Positions 1 through 8,885 of a stretch of 64,000 bases of DNA are shown in pieces. The notes under the pieces were generated by a model. The model did no database searches. It saw nothing but the letters and a program-made list of their open reading frames with translations, and was not told where the DNA came from. The position numbers and the translations under genes are program-made. Position 1 is the stretch's first letter. Every line of letters starts with the position of its first letter. Origin of the DNA: Pseudomonas silvicola (GTDB taxonomy: Bacteria; Pseudomonadota; Gammaproteobacteria; Pseudomonadales; Pseudomonadaceae). The stretch covers positions 2,954,001 through 3,018,000 of the forward strand of contig NZ_CP093280.1 of the NCBI RefSeq assembly GCF_026651855.1, given 5' to 3'.

Positions 1-1
1 G

Positions 2-1378
2 GTCGCGGGCTCGTCCTACATCGTCCAGGGGCGACCGGGTTCAGGCAAGACCATCCTGGCCAACCAGCTGGGCTTCAACCACGTGCGCAATGGCGGGCGG
101 GTATTGGTGGCGACGTTGCTGGCCGAGTCCCACGAGCGGCTCTTCCAGTATTTGTCGACCCTGAGCTTCTTCGATGCCAGCCGCATCGGCAACGAGATCC
201 AGTTCGTCAGCGCTTTCGATACCCTCGAGAACGAAGGGCTGGACGAAGTGGTTAAATTGCTGCGGCGCGAGATCAGCCGGCAGAAGGCGACCGTGCTGAT
301 CGTCGACGGGCTGCTCAATGCGCGCTCCAAGGCCGAGTCGCAGATAGACACGAAAAAATTCATCTCGGAATTGCAAGGCCACGCCGCTTTCGCCGGCTGC
401 ACCGTGCTGTTTCTGACCAGTTCCCGGCTCGACGATGGCAGCCCGGAACACACCATGGTCGATGGCGTCATCGAAATGGGTGAAGAGCTGTTCGGCACTC
501 GTTCGGTACGCCGCATCCAGTTGCGCAAGACCCGCGGAAGCGGTGCCCTGTCTGGCCTGCACGAATGCGAGATCACCGACGATGGCCTGGTGGTGTACCC
601 GCGCCTGGAAAGCCTCTATAGCCACCCGTCGCGCCCCGACAGTGCCGACCTGACCCGTCTGCCCAGCGGCGTGCCGGCACTGGACAAGCTGATCGGCGGT
701 GGCCTGCCACGGTCCTCGGTGACCCTGGCCATGGGCCCCTCGGGCATCGGCAAGACCTCGCTGGGTATTCACTTCCTGGGCGCCGGCACCACCGCCGAGC
801 CGGCGCTGCATTTCGGCTTTTACGAGTCGCCCCAGCGGCTGGCCATCAAGGCTCAGGCGCTGGGCTACGACTTCAAGGCGATGCAGGACGCGGGCGCGCT
901 GTTCGTGTCCTGGCAGCCCACCACGGAGGGCCTGGTCGATGGCCTGGGTGCGCGGTTGCTCAAGCAGATCGACGAGTACAACATCAAGCGCGTGCTCATC
1001 GACAGCCTGGGCGGCATGACCCGCTGCGCCACCAGCAGCGCACGCCTGACGGAATTCTTCAGCGCCCTGATGGGCGAATTGCGCGCCCGTGGCGTGACCG
1101 TTTTCGTCACGTGGGAAATCCGTGGCCTGTTCGGCCCCGAGATCACTTCGCCCACGCCGGACCTTTCGAGCATTGTCGACAACATCCTGCTGCTGCGCTT
1201 CGTGGAATATGAAGCTGAACTTAAACGCCTGCTGTCCATTCTCAAAGTAAGGGACAGTGTTTATGACCCTTCGCTTCTGGAGCTGGTCATCGACGAGCGT
1301 GGTATCGATCTTAAAAAGGCCTTCAAGCATGCAGAGGCAGTGTTATCCGGCAGCGCCTCGGCGGTCAGCAAGCCTTGA
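2..1378 (+). CDS. KaiC-like double-domain RecA-fold ATPase (5' end outside window)
   Basis: The reading frame is open from the first bases, so the start codon lies upstream. Two RecA/KaiC domains are visible. The first has a Walker A motif GRPGSGKT at nt 29-52 and a hydrophobic Walker-B-like strand ending VLIVDG near nt 295-309. The second has GPSGIGKTS at nt 734-760 and a strand ending RVLIDSLGG near nt 990-1015. This double arrangement is that of the KaiC family, which in non-cyanobacteria acts as an ATPase in signalling, usually beside histidine kinases and receivers. A receiver gene follows after 21 bp, which suggests one operon. No KaiA or KaiB is seen, so a clock role is not supported. 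The family call is firm; the function is unknown. Confidence 0.85.
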   Translation, partial: VAGSSYIVQGRPGSGKTILANQLGFNHVRNGGRVLVATLLAESHERLFQYLSTLSFFDASRIGNEIQFVSAFDTLENEGLDEVVKLLRREISRQKATVLIVDGLLNARSKAESQIDTKKFISELQGHAAFAGCTVLFLTSSRLDDGSPEHTMVDGVIEMGEELFGTRSVRRIQLRKTRGSGALSGLHECEITDDGLVVYPRLESLYSHPSRPDSADLTRLPSGVPALDKLIGGGLPRSSVTLAMGPSGIGKTSLGIHFLGAGTTAEPALHFGFYESPQRLAIKAQALGYDFKAMQDAGALFVSWQPTTEGLVDGLGARLLKQIDEYNIKRVLIDSLGGMTRCATSSARLTEFFSALMGELRARGVTVFVTWEIRGLFGPEITSPTPDLSSIVDNILLLRFVEYEAELKRLLSILKVRDSVYDPSLLELVIDERGIDLKKAFKHAEAVLSGSASAVSKP

Positions 1379-1399
1379 AGACGCCCGGATCGAGTTGAC

Positions 1400-1777
1400 A
1401 TGAGCACCATCCTGATCGTCGATGACGAATTCATGATTGCCAACATTCTCGAACTGGCGTTCGAGGATGAGGGCTATGAGGTCGTCAAGGCTGCGAACGG
1501 GCGCAAAGGCTTGGAAGTACTTGAGCGCGAGCGCCCGGCGCTGGTCATCACGGATTTCATGATGCCGGTAATGGACGGTCTGGAAATGGCCCGCAAGATC
1601 CGCGAGCATCCGCTGCACAAGCATTTGCCGATCCTTTTGATGAGTGGTGCGCAGGGCAGCATCGGGCGCGCCACGCCCGAGCTGTTCGCCGCTGTGTTCG
1701 ACAAGCCGTTCGAGATCCTCAAGGTCATCGCCAAGGTTCGGGAACTGATCGGGCCACCGGACAACTCACCCCACTGA
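1400..1777 (+). CDS. Single-domain response regulator (CheY-like receiver)
   Basis: A 125-residue protein made of one receiver domain and no output domain. The acidic pair D8-D9, the phospho-acceptor D52 (in TDFMMP), S82 and K102 (in FDKPF) are all in place, so it should be phosphorylated normally. It lies 21 bp after the KaiC-like gene on the same strand and probably shares its transcript. It may therefore pass a phosphoryl signal to or from that ATPase and a kinase outside the window. Its last 12 bases overlap the 3' end of the convergent aminotransferase gene. Confidence 0.88.
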   Translation: MSTILIVDDEFMIANILELAFEDEGYEVVKAANGRKGLEVLERERPALVITDFMMPVMDGLEMARKIREHPLHKHLPILLMSGAQGSIGRATPELFAAVFDKPFEILKVIAKVRELIGPPDNSPH

Positions 1778-2938
1778 TTGCAGCACGGCCAGCAGACGCT
1801 CGACGATAGCCATCCGATCCTCATTACCCAACGTCAACGGCGGCAGCAGCCGAATGGTCCGGCCGCGGGCCACGTTGATCAACAGCCCGTGCTCAAGGGC
1901 CGCCAGCTTGGCCAGGTGGGCCGCGGGATGTTGCAGCTCGATGCCGATCATCAGGCCGTGGCCACGCACTGCCACCACCCCCGGATGGCCCTTCAAGGCG
2001 CCCCGCAAGGCCTCCAGCAGCAACCTGCCCTGATGCTCGGCGTTGGCGACCAGGTTTTCCTGCTCCATGATGTCCAGCACCGTGCACGCCACCCGGCAGG
2101 CCAACGGGTTGCCGCCGAATGTACTGCCATGGCTGCCAGGGCTGAACAGGCTGGCCGCCGTACCCGTGGCCAGGCAGGCGCCGATGGGCACACCATTGCC
2201 CAGGGCCTTGGCCAGGGTCATCACGTCCGGCACCACGCCTTCGTGCTGGCCGGCGAACCAGCGGCCTGTGCGGCCCAGCCCGGTCTGGATCTCGTCGAGC
2301 ATCAACAGCCACTGCTGAGCGTCGCAGAGCTCGCGCAAGGCCTTCAGGTAGCCCCCCGGAGCCACCTGCACGCCGCTTTCACCTTGCACCGGTTCCACCA
2401 TCACGGCCGCAATGCGTTGCCCGTACCGTTGGGCCACGGCTTCCAAGGCCAGCACGTCACCGAACGGTACGCTGATGAAACCCTCCACCAGGGGCGCGAA
2501 ACCGGCCTGGCAAGCAGGGCTGTCGCTGGCTGAAAGGGTGGCGAAGGTACGGCCGTGAAAGCTGTTTTCCATCACCACCACCAGCGGCTGGCTGATGCCT
2601 TTCGCCGTGGCGTGCAGGCGTGCCAGTTTCAGGGCCGCTTCGTTGGCCTCGGCGCCGGAATTGCAGAAGAACGCCCGGTCCATTGCAGCCAGCGTGGTCA
2701 GGCGCGTTGCCAGGCGCGCCTGCCAATCGATGCGGTAAAGGTTGGAGCAGTGCAGCAGCAACCCGGCCTGCTCGCGGATGGCCTCGACGATACGCGGGTG
2801 GCTGTGGCCCACGGAAGTCACGGCGACACCGGCCAGGGCGTCCAGGTATTCGCGGCCTTCGTTGTCCCACAGGCGGCAACCGGCGCCCCGTTCGAAGCTG
2901 ATCGGCAGTGGCTGGTAATTGTTCATCAGGGCGGTCAT
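1766..2938 (-). CDS. Class III PLP aminotransferase, acetylornithine aminotransferase-like
   Basis: A 390-residue fold-type I aminotransferase. The PLP-anchoring Asp is D215 (LMLDEIQTG) and the Schiff-base Lys is K244 (TLAKALGNG). The phosphate-binding [11 protein letters not shown] stretch is near residue 95. Length and motifs fit the acetylornithine/succinylornithine/4-aminobutyrate group, which transfers an omega-amino group to 2-oxoglutarate. It is divergent from a LysR gene across about 100 bp holding a strong palindrome. That suggests a dedicated inducible role, a second ArgD-like paralogue for amine or amino-acid catabolism, rather than housekeeping arginine synthesis. The exact substrate cannot be read from sequence. 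Confidence 0.85.
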   Translation of the reverse strand: MTALMNNYQPLPISFERGAGCRLWDNEGREYLDALAGVAVTSVGHSHPRIVEAIREQAGLLLHCSNLYRIDWQARLATRLTTLAAMDRAFFCNSGAEANEAALKLARLHATAKGISQPLVVVMENSFHGRTFATLSASDSPACQAGFAPLVEGFISVPFGDVLALEAVAQRYGQRIAAVMVEPVQGESGVQVAPGGYLKALRELCDAQQWLLMLDEIQTGLGRTGRWFAGQHEGVVPDVMTLAKALGNGVPIGACLATGTAASLFSPGSHGSTFGGNPLACRVACTVLDIMEQENLVANAEHQGRLLLEALRGALKGHPGVVAVRGHGLMIGIELQHPAAHLAKLAALEHGLLINVARGRTIRLLPPLTLGNEDRMAIVERLLAVLQSVG

Positions 2939-2975
2939 GGGCGTCGTGTCCTTGCAGGGTGTGGAGCGTCAGTAT

Positions 2976-3000
2976 GTTTATCCAGCAAAGCGGGATAAAC
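2976..3000. promoter_or_regulatory. Near-perfect 25-bp palindrome, candidate LysR operator
   Basis: The arms GTTTATCC (2976-2983) and GGATAAAC (2993-3000) are exact inverted repeats. The inner GC/GC also pair around a central AAA. It sits 38 bp before the LysR start at 3039 and 37 bp before the aminotransferase start at 2938. This is the expected place for an operator shared by divergent promoters. Binding by the LysR product is inferred. Confidence 0.55.
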
Positions 3001-3038
3001 GGCTCTAGACTGAGAGGACTTTAAAGTAGGAGTGGACA

Positions 3039-3947
3039 ATGGACCTGTTCCAGGCCATGGGCGTTTTCGTCCAGGTGGTGGAGGGCGGCAGCATGACCGC
3101 CGCCGCCGATGCATGTGGCATGTCCACCACCATGGTGGGCAACCACCTGCGGGCGCTGGAGCAGCGCCTGGGCGTGAGCCTGTTGCGCCGCACCACTCGG
3201 CGCCAGTGCCTGACCGAGTTCGGCAGCGCTTACTACCAGCGTTGCCTGGATATCCTGGGGCAGGTCAGCGCCGCCGAGCAATTGGCCGAAGAGGTACAAG
3301 CCGTGCCCCACGGTACGCTGCGCATCACCGCGCCGCCGACGTTTGGGGCCGAGTGCCTGATGCCGTGCCTGGCCGATTACCTGAATGAAAACCCGGCGGT
3401 GAAGCTCGACGTGGTACTGACCGACCGCCTGGTCGACCTGGTGGAGGAGGGGTTCGATGCGGCCATCCGGCTGGGCACCCTGGAAAACTCCAGCCTGATT
3501 GCCCGGCCGCTGCAGGACTATGGCCTGACGCTGTGCGCGGCGCCGGCTTACCTGGCACGTCGGGGCGTGCCTCTCGATGTGCACGCGTTGGCCGGCCACG
3601 ATTGCCTGGCCTTCGCTTACCCTGCGGGTACCGAGTGGCGGTGGACGCAAAAGCACTGGCGCCTGAACGGCCCTGAGGGTGAGGTGAGCGTGGATGTCAG
3701 TGGCCGCATCGCCGTCAACAGCGCCCCGGCGCTCAAGCGCGCGGCGATATCGGGGTTGGGCATCGCGATGTTGCCCGATGCGTTGGTGCGTGAGGAACTG
3801 GCCAGCGGGCGGCTGGTACCGCTGCTGCCCGACTGGCATTTGCCGGTGCGCCCGATGCACCTGGTCTACCCCCAGGAGCGTTACCGTTCGCCGAAGCTGC
3901 GCAGCTTCGTGGAGTTCGTGGTCGGGGCAATGGCAAAGGACATGTAG
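3039..3947 (+). CDS. LysR-type transcriptional regulator
   Basis: A 302-residue protein with an N-terminal winged HTH (about residues 1-60) and a LysR substrate-binding domain (about 90-295). The start at 3039 follows TAGGAG with good spacing. The HTH style (MDLFQAMGVFVQVVEGGSMTAAA) matches the CrgA/DntR-like LysR branch common in Pseudomonas. Its divergent partner is the aminotransferase at 1766-2938, the likely target. The ligand is unknown. Confidence 0.88.
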   Translation: MDLFQAMGVFVQVVEGGSMTAAADACGMSTTMVGNHLRALEQRLGVSLLRRTTRRQCLTEFGSAYYQRCLDILGQVSAAEQLAEEVQAVPHGTLRITAPPTFGAECLMPCLADYLNENPAVKLDVVLTDRLVDLVEEGFDAAIRLGTLENSSLIARPLQDYGLTLCAAPAYLARRGVPLDVHALAGHDCLAFAYPAGTEWRWTQKHWRLNGPEGEVSVDVSGRIAVNSAPALKRAAISGLGIAMLPDALVREELASGRLVPLLPDWHLPVRPMHLVYPQERYRSPKLRSFVEFVVGAMAKDM

Positions 3948-3951
3948 TTGG

Positions 3952-3979
3952 GGACCTGGCCGCGTCCTGGGCGCTGCGG
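3952..3979 (+). repeat. Copy of interspersed GGACCTGGCCGCGTC palindromic repeat
   Basis: It begins GGACCTGGCCGCGTCCTGGG and shares GGACCTGGCCGCGTC with copies at 13975-14013 and, reversed, at 58481-58510. A partial CCTGG/CCAG inverted repeat follows. It lies between the convergent LysR and MFS genes. Confidence 0.55.
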
Positions 3980-4026
3980 TGTTTCCAGCACACCGCTTGA
4001 CCCCGACACGGCAGTCCGGCTACCGC

Positions 4027-5358
4027 TCAGACCTCCAGGCGTTTGACTTCGCCCAGCAGCAACAGATAGGCCAAGGCACCTGCCAGGGCCACCGCGCCGA
4101 TGAACCACAGCGCGCCGGTGAACGAACCACTGCTCGACACGATGAAACCGATCACCAGCGGCGTGATGATGCCGGCCAGGCCGGTCACCAGGTTGAACAC
4201 GCCGGCGGTCAGGCCGATCAGTTTTTTCGGGGCGATGTCGGAGATCACCGTCCAGCCCAGGCCAACCATGCCCTGGCCGAAGAAGGCGATGGACAGAATG
4301 GCGATCACTGCCTGGTCGCTCTCCACGAAGTTCGCCGCCACGATGCAGCTGGCCATCAGCAGGCCGGCGATGATCGGTAGCTTGCGGCCCAGGCTGGCGT
4401 TGCCGGTGCGCTGGATCAGCCGGTCGGAGAACCAGCCACCCAGCATCACCCCGCAGCCCGCCGCGATGAATGGCAGCACAGCGAAGATTCCCATCTTCAT
4501 CCAGCCCATGTGGCGCTCTGTGGACAGGTAGGTGGGGAACCAGGTCAGGAAGAATACCAGGGTGGAGTTACCGGCGAACTGGCCCAGGCAGGCGCCCCAG
4601 ATCTGCCGGAAGCCCAGCAGTTGGCGCAGGCTTTTCCAGGAAAACGGGGTTTTCTTCTCGTCCTTGGGCGCCAGGCCGCCACCGGCTTCGATGTACGCCA
4701 ACTCAGCGGCATTGACGCTGGTGCACTCGTGGGGTTCGCGGTAGCGAAGCTTCCATACCACCGCGAACACCAGGCCGATCACGCCCACCAGCACGAACAG
4801 CGAACGCCAGCCATAATGGGCCAGCAGCATGAACAGCAGCGGGCTGAGGAAGGCCAGGCCGATGTACTCGCCCACGGTGTAGATACTGGTGGCCCGGGCA
4901 CGTTCCTGCTGAGGGAACCAGGTGGCGACCACGCGGCTGTTGGTGGGGAAGCAGGTGGCTTCGCTGACGCCGAGCAACAGGCGCAGGCCAATCAGCGATG
5001 TGAAACCGGAGACCAGGCCGTGCAGCAAGGTCGTCAGCGACCAGGCACTGGCGGCGACGAAATAGGTCTTGCCGCTGCCAAAGCGGTCGAGCAGGGCGCC
5101 GCCGGGTACCTGGGCCAGCACGTAACTCCAGGCGAAGGCAGAGAACATCACACCCATCAGCGCCGGGTCGATGCCCAGTTCGGTGGTCATGGTGGGCGCG
5201 GCGATGCCGAGGATGCTGCGGTCCAGGTAGTTGATGATGGTACCCAACGCCAGCAGCGTCAGAATGACGAAGCGGGCACGGCTGGGACGCACGGCAGAGG
5301 CAGCAGCGGAACGAGGCACGGTGGGGATCGTCACTGCGCCCGAATGATTGTCAGGCAT
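4027..5358 (-). CDS. MFS transporter, anion:cation symporter (ACS) type
   Basis: A 443-residue integral membrane protein with about 12 hydrophobic segments. The N-terminal stretch NYLDRSILGIAAPTM and the loop RFGSGKTYF are typical of the ACS group (glucarate, galactonate, phthalate and hexuronate permeases). It probably imports an organic or sugar acid by H+ symport at the inner membrane. It is divergent from an AraC regulator (start 5601). The 242-bp gap contains a perfect 12-bp palindrome. The substrate is not assignable. Confidence 0.82.
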   Translation of the reverse strand: MPDNHSGAVTIPTVPRSAAASAVRPSRARFVILTLLALGTIINYLDRSILGIAAPTMTTELGIDPALMGVMFSAFAWSYVLAQVPGGALLDRFGSGKTYFVAASAWSLTTLLHGLVSGFTSLIGLRLLLGVSEATCFPTNSRVVATWFPQQERARATSIYTVGEYIGLAFLSPLLFMLLAHYGWRSLFVLVGVIGLVFAVVWKLRYREPHECTSVNAAELAYIEAGGGLAPKDEKKTPFSWKSLRQLLGFRQIWGACLGQFAGNSTLVFFLTWFPTYLSTERHMGWMKMGIFAVLPFIAAGCGVMLGGWFSDRLIQRTGNASLGRKLPIIAGLLMASCIVAANFVESDQAVIAILSIAFFGQGMVGLGWTVISDIAPKKLIGLTAGVFNLVTGLAGIITPLVIGFIVSSSGSFTGALWFIGAVALAGALAYLLLLGEVKRLEV

Positions 5359-5431
5359 GGGGTGATTCTCGTCTTTGTAGTTGTTGCCCGCAGGCTATTG
5401 AAGCGTCGACGCAGGGTCAAGGCAAAATGTA

Positions 5432-5443
5432 CGAACTAGTTCG
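5432..5443. promoter_or_regulatory. Perfect palindrome CGAACTAGTTCG
   Basis: A 12-bp exact palindrome in the MFS/AraC intergenic region, 74 bp before the MFS start and 158 bp before the AraC start. Its form suits a symmetric dimer such as MarR, TetR or GntR types better than an AraC monomer pair. The binding protein is unknown. Confidence 0.4.
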
Positions 5444-5600
5444 ATGATCGGCCGCTAAACCCTCTGCGACGGGCTGCCGCACGTGCTACCGGCAAAGGTT
5501 AAGAATTTTTCATCCTGCTGGCCACCCGGCGAAGTGCTAGTGGCGGTAAGACGCATGGCTGGTTACCCTGTGGGCTTTTCCCCAACCGCCCCGCCCCGCC

Positions 5601-6392
5601 ATGGCCCTTGCCGCCCCACCCGACCTCACCAACCTCGACATTCCCGTCCAGCCGCTGGCGCGCGCCTACCCGCGTGGGCTGTTCGTGGAGCCCCACCAGC
5701 ATGCCTGGGGCCAGTTGCTGTACGCGACCAGCGGGGTGATGTGGGTGGAAACCCCGGCGGAGGCCCTGATGGTGCCGCCCCAGCGCGCCGTGTGGCTTCC
5801 CCCGGACGTGCCCCACGGGATTCGCGTGGTCACCGACCTGCAAATGCGCAACATCTACTTGCGCCCGGCCATCGCCGCCACCCTGGACCGCCGCGTGCAG
5901 GTGCTTGAAGTGGGTGGCCTGCTGCGCGAACTGATTCTCAACCTGGTCGACCATGGGCGCGAAAGCCGCGGTGAGTACTACCAGGCGCTGGCGCAATTGG
6001 CGGTGCTGGAGCTGCACAAGGCGCGTCGCAGTGCCTTGCGGGTGCCTTTGCCCGCCGCAGCGGACCGGCGCCTGATGAACCTGTGCCAGGCGGTCATGGC
6101 ACACCCGTCGCTGGCGGTTTCGTTCGAACAGCACGCGGCCATGGCGGGCGCGAGCGTGCGTACCCTGGCGCGGCTGTTCCAGGCGAATCTGGGCATGGGG
6201 TTCGCCGAATGGCGGCGTCAGGTGCAATTGGCCACGGCGGTGGCCGAGTTGATCCAGGGCGTGCCGGTCAGCACCATCGCCCGGGCCATGGGCTACTCCC
6301 CCAGCAGTTTCAGCGATATGTTCAAGCGCGCCCTGGGCATCGCGCCGTCGCACTTTTCATCGCCACCGCCTTCACCCTCGGTTGGCCGATAA
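5601..6392 (+). CDS. AraC-family transcriptional regulator with cupin sensor domain
   Basis: A 263-residue protein. The N-terminal half is a cupin-like AraC-binding domain (FVEPHQHAWGQLLYATSGV, then PPQRAVWLPPDVPHGI). The C-terminal third (about 160-255) is an HTH_18 pair ending in the FSDMFKRALGIAPSHF signature. There is no clear Shine-Dalgarno before the ATG at 5601, but no better upstream start exists in frame. The MDR oxidoreductase begins 73 bp downstream, and either it or the divergent MFS gene may be the target. Confidence 0.87.
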   Translation: MALAAPPDLTNLDIPVQPLARAYPRGLFVEPHQHAWGQLLYATSGVMWVETPAEALMVPPQRAVWLPPDVPHGIRVVTDLQMRNIYLRPAIAATLDRRVQVLEVGGLLRELILNLVDHGRESRGEYYQALAQLAVLELHKARRSALRVPLPAAADRRLMNLCQAVMAHPSLAVSFEQHAAMAGASVRTLARLFQANLGMGFAEWRRQVQLATAVAELIQGVPVSTIARAMGYSPSSFSDMFKRALGIAPSHFSSPPPSPSVGR

Positions 6393-6465
6393 ACCGAAGC
6401 ACTTGGCCGGTACCCCTGGCAGGCCGGTCATACACTGCCGGCGCATCCACTGAAGGGGTACACCC

Positions 6466-7425
6466 ATGAAAGCACTGCAGTTCAAGCAAACCGGCGACCT
6501 CGCCCATCTTGAAGTCGCCGACCTGCCAACACCGGTGGCGGCCGAAAGCCACGTGCTGGTTCAGGTTCGGGCTGCCGGCCTGAACCCCAGCGACGTGAAA
6601 AATGTGCTGGGCCGCTTTCCATACACCACCGTGCCCAGAGTGCCAGGCCGCGACTTCGCCGGTGTGGTGGTCGAAGGCCCGGAGCGTTTGCTGGGCCAGG
6701 AAGTGTGGGGCACGGGCAGCGACCTGGGCTTCAAGCATGATGGTAGCCACGCCCAGTACCTGACCGTGCCCGCCGACGGCGTGGCGCTGAAGCCGCGGCA
6801 GTTGAGCTTTACGCAGGCGGCCAGCCTGGGGGTGCCGTATACCACGGCCTGGGACGCGGTGGACCGCAGCCAGGTCGGCCAAGGGACGCGGTTTCTGGTG
6901 TTGGGCGCCAACGGCGCGGTGGGTTCGGCGGCACTGGCCCTGGCGCGCATCCGCGGTGCCGAGGTACTGGCCGCGGTGCGCCGCCCGGAACAGGCCGCGG
7001 CCCTGCGAGCGCAAGGTTACCCGGTGATTCTGCTGGAGCACGCCGACACCCTGGCAGCGCAAGTGAACGAAGTATTCACGGGGGGCGCCGAGGTTATCTT
7101 CGACACCACCGGCTTCTGGCTGCCGGCCGCGGTAGGGGCGCTGGCGACCTTCGGCCGCATCGCCATCATCGCCGCGCCGGTCAACGGCCTGGTGGAGTTC
7201 TCGGCCTTGGGCCTGTACCGCAAGGGTGGCTCGGTGGTGGGCGTCAACAGCCTGCTTTACAACTGCGCCGCCTGCGCGCGCATGCTGGAGCAATTTGGCG
7301 GGTATTTCGACAACGGCCAACTGCCGTTGCCCACTGACCTGCTGGAAGTACCGCTCACCGAAGGCCTGGCGGCCTATGCGGCGGTCAATGGCGGTAGCAG
7401 CCAGAAGGTCATCCTACTGCCCTGA
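6466..7425 (+). CDS. Zinc-independent MDR oxidoreductase (quinone oxidoreductase-like)
   Basis: A 319-residue medium-chain dehydrogenase/reductase. It has the GroES-like N-terminal domain (GLNPSDVKNVLG, PGRDFAGVV) and a Rossmann domain with VLGANGAVGSAALALA near residue 145. The structural and catalytic zinc cysteines of alcohol dehydrogenases are absent, as in NADPH:quinone reductases and enoyl reductases. The start follows GAAGGGGTACACCC. It ends 4 bp from a convergent MFS gene. It is likely a soluble NAD(P)H-dependent enone or quinone reductase; the substrate is unknown. Confidence 0.82.
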   Translation: MKALQFKQTGDLAHLEVADLPTPVAAESHVLVQVRAAGLNPSDVKNVLGRFPYTTVPRVPGRDFAGVVVEGPERLLGQEVWGTGSDLGFKHDGSHAQYLTVPADGVALKPRQLSFTQAASLGVPYTTAWDAVDRSQVGQGTRFLVLGANGAVGSAALALARIRGAEVLAAVRRPEQAAALRAQGYPVILLEHADTLAAQVNEVFTGGAEVIFDTTGFWLPAAVGALATFGRIAIIAAPVNGLVEFSALGLYRKGGSVVGVNSLLYNCAACARMLEQFGGYFDNGQLPLPTDLLEVPLTEGLAAYAAVNGGSSQKVILLP

Positions 7426-7429
7426 CAGG

Positions 7430-8623
7430 CTAGGGCTTGCGGGAATTGAACAGGAACGCCACCAGCCCCACCAGCGGAATGGCGCTGCCGACCTTCATCA
7501 CCAGCGCCCAGCCACCCGCTTCATACAAGCTGCTGGCAATCGCCGAACCCACCGCGCCGCCGACGAAGATGCTGGTCACGTACAGGGCGTTCAAGCGTGC
7601 GCGGCTGTTGGCATCCAGGCCGTAGATGATGCGCTGGCCCAGCACCATGTTCATCTGCACGGCGAAATCCAGCAGTACCCCGGTCAACGCCAGCGCCACC
7701 ACGCTATAGGCCGGGTGAACCAGCGCCGTGGTGAAACTCACGGGTGCCAGCACCATGGCCAGCAGCGAGGCCCGGCGGGTATGGCCGGCATCGGCCAGGC
7801 GCCCGGCGATTGGCGCGGCGATGGCGCCGATGGCGCCCACCAGGGCGAACACCGCGATCTGGCTCTGGCTCAGGCCGTGCTGGCGGGACAGCTCCAGGGG
7901 CACGGCGGTCCAGAACAGGCTGAAGGTGGCGAACATCAGTGCCTGGTAGAACGAACGCTGGCGCAATGGGCCATGGCGACGCACCAGGGTGCCCAGGGAC
8001 GCCAGCAGTTGCCCGTAGGTGGCGCTGTGGTCCGGTTGGCGGTGGGGAATGGTGCGGGCCATGATCAGGGTAATGGCCACCATCACCGCGGCAGCCACGT
8101 AGAACACCGCGCGCCAGCCGAAGTGGTCGGCGATCACGCTCGCCAGTGGCCGTGCGAGCAGGATACCCACCAGCAAGCCACCCATGATACTGCCCACCAC
8201 ACTGCCGCGGGTCTGTTCGCTGGCCATGTGCGCGGCCAGCGGAATCAGCATCTGCACCGACACCGAACTGAAGCCGATCAACAGTGACACGATCAGAAAG
8301 ACGCTGGGCTGGGTGCTCAGCGCCGCGCCGATCAGGCTGACAGTGGCCAGCAGCGTGGTGCCGAGCATCAGTTTGCGGTTTTCCAGCAAGTCGGCCAGGG
8401 GCACCAGGAAGAAAATCCCCAAGGCATAGCCGATCTGGGTCAGGGACACGATCAGGCTGGCGCCGTGGGCCGACAGTCGGATGTCCGGGGCGATGAGTTC
8501 GATGATCGGCTGGGCGTAGTAGATATTGGCGACGATGGCCCCGCAGCAGAAAGCGAACAGCGCCACCATGGCGCGGCTCATGGTCGGGTGTTTCAGGTGG
8601 GTGGGGTCGGTCAGGCTGGTCAT
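7430..8623 (-). CDS. MFS transporter, DHA1 drug-efflux-like
   Basis: About 397 residues and 12 predicted TM helices. The motif ANIYYAQPI in TM1 and the loop LLENRKLM are typical of DHA1 drug:H+ antiporters of the YnfM/YgaY kind. The start at 8623 is preferred over a longer upstream frame because AAGAGCACACC precedes it. It is divergent from galA, but its features point to export rather than gallate uptake. A link to gallate metabolism rests only on position. Confidence 0.8.
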   Translation of the reverse strand: MTSLTDPTHLKHPTMSRAMVALFAFCCGAIVANIYYAQPIIELIAPDIRLSAHGASLIVSLTQIGYALGIFFLVPLADLLENRKLMLGTTLLATVSLIGAALSTQPSVFLIVSLLIGFSSVSVQMLIPLAAHMASEQTRGSVVGSIMGGLLVGILLARPLASVIADHFGWRAVFYVAAAVMVAITLIMARTIPHRQPDHSATYGQLLASLGTLVRRHGPLRQRSFYQALMFATFSLFWTAVPLELSRQHGLSQSQIAVFALVGAIGAIAAPIAGRLADAGHTRRASLLAMVLAPVSFTTALVHPAYSVVALALTGVLLDFAVQMNMVLGQRIIYGLDANSRARLNALYVTSIFVGGAVGSAIASSLYEAGGWALVMKVGSAIPLVGLVAFLFNSRKP

Positions 8624-8839
8624 GGTGTGCTCTTCATGGCAGGGATCGGTGGCTCGGGAAGGGCGGGCCACTGATTCAAATTCTGCCGCAAGGCTAAGCC
8701 CCCGCAACGCCCCGCGCCAGAGCGTTCACGTTAATAATGACCATCGGCTTCAGGCATGATGGCCATGGCTTGACGGGGGCGATAAACAAAAACGACCCCT
8801 CCTTAACCATTACACAGAAGACGTTGCACCGCCCCTGCG

Positions 8840-8850
8840 CTAGCCTGACT
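8840..8850 (+). promoter_or_regulatory. CTAGCCTGACT motif upstream of galA
   Basis: CTAGCCTRACT occurs here, about 36 bp before galA, and again at 11361-11371 before galB. The sharing suggests a common promoter element or GalR-related site. It could equally be a -10-like region. No binding evidence is available. Confidence 0.3.
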
Positions 8851-8885
8851 CATCAAAAGAATTCTTTCAGCGAGCAGAGGTTTTC

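Noticed and set aside
2-1777. Circadian clock locus
   Set aside because: KaiC relatives are widespread without KaiA/KaiB; only a receiver is adjacent.
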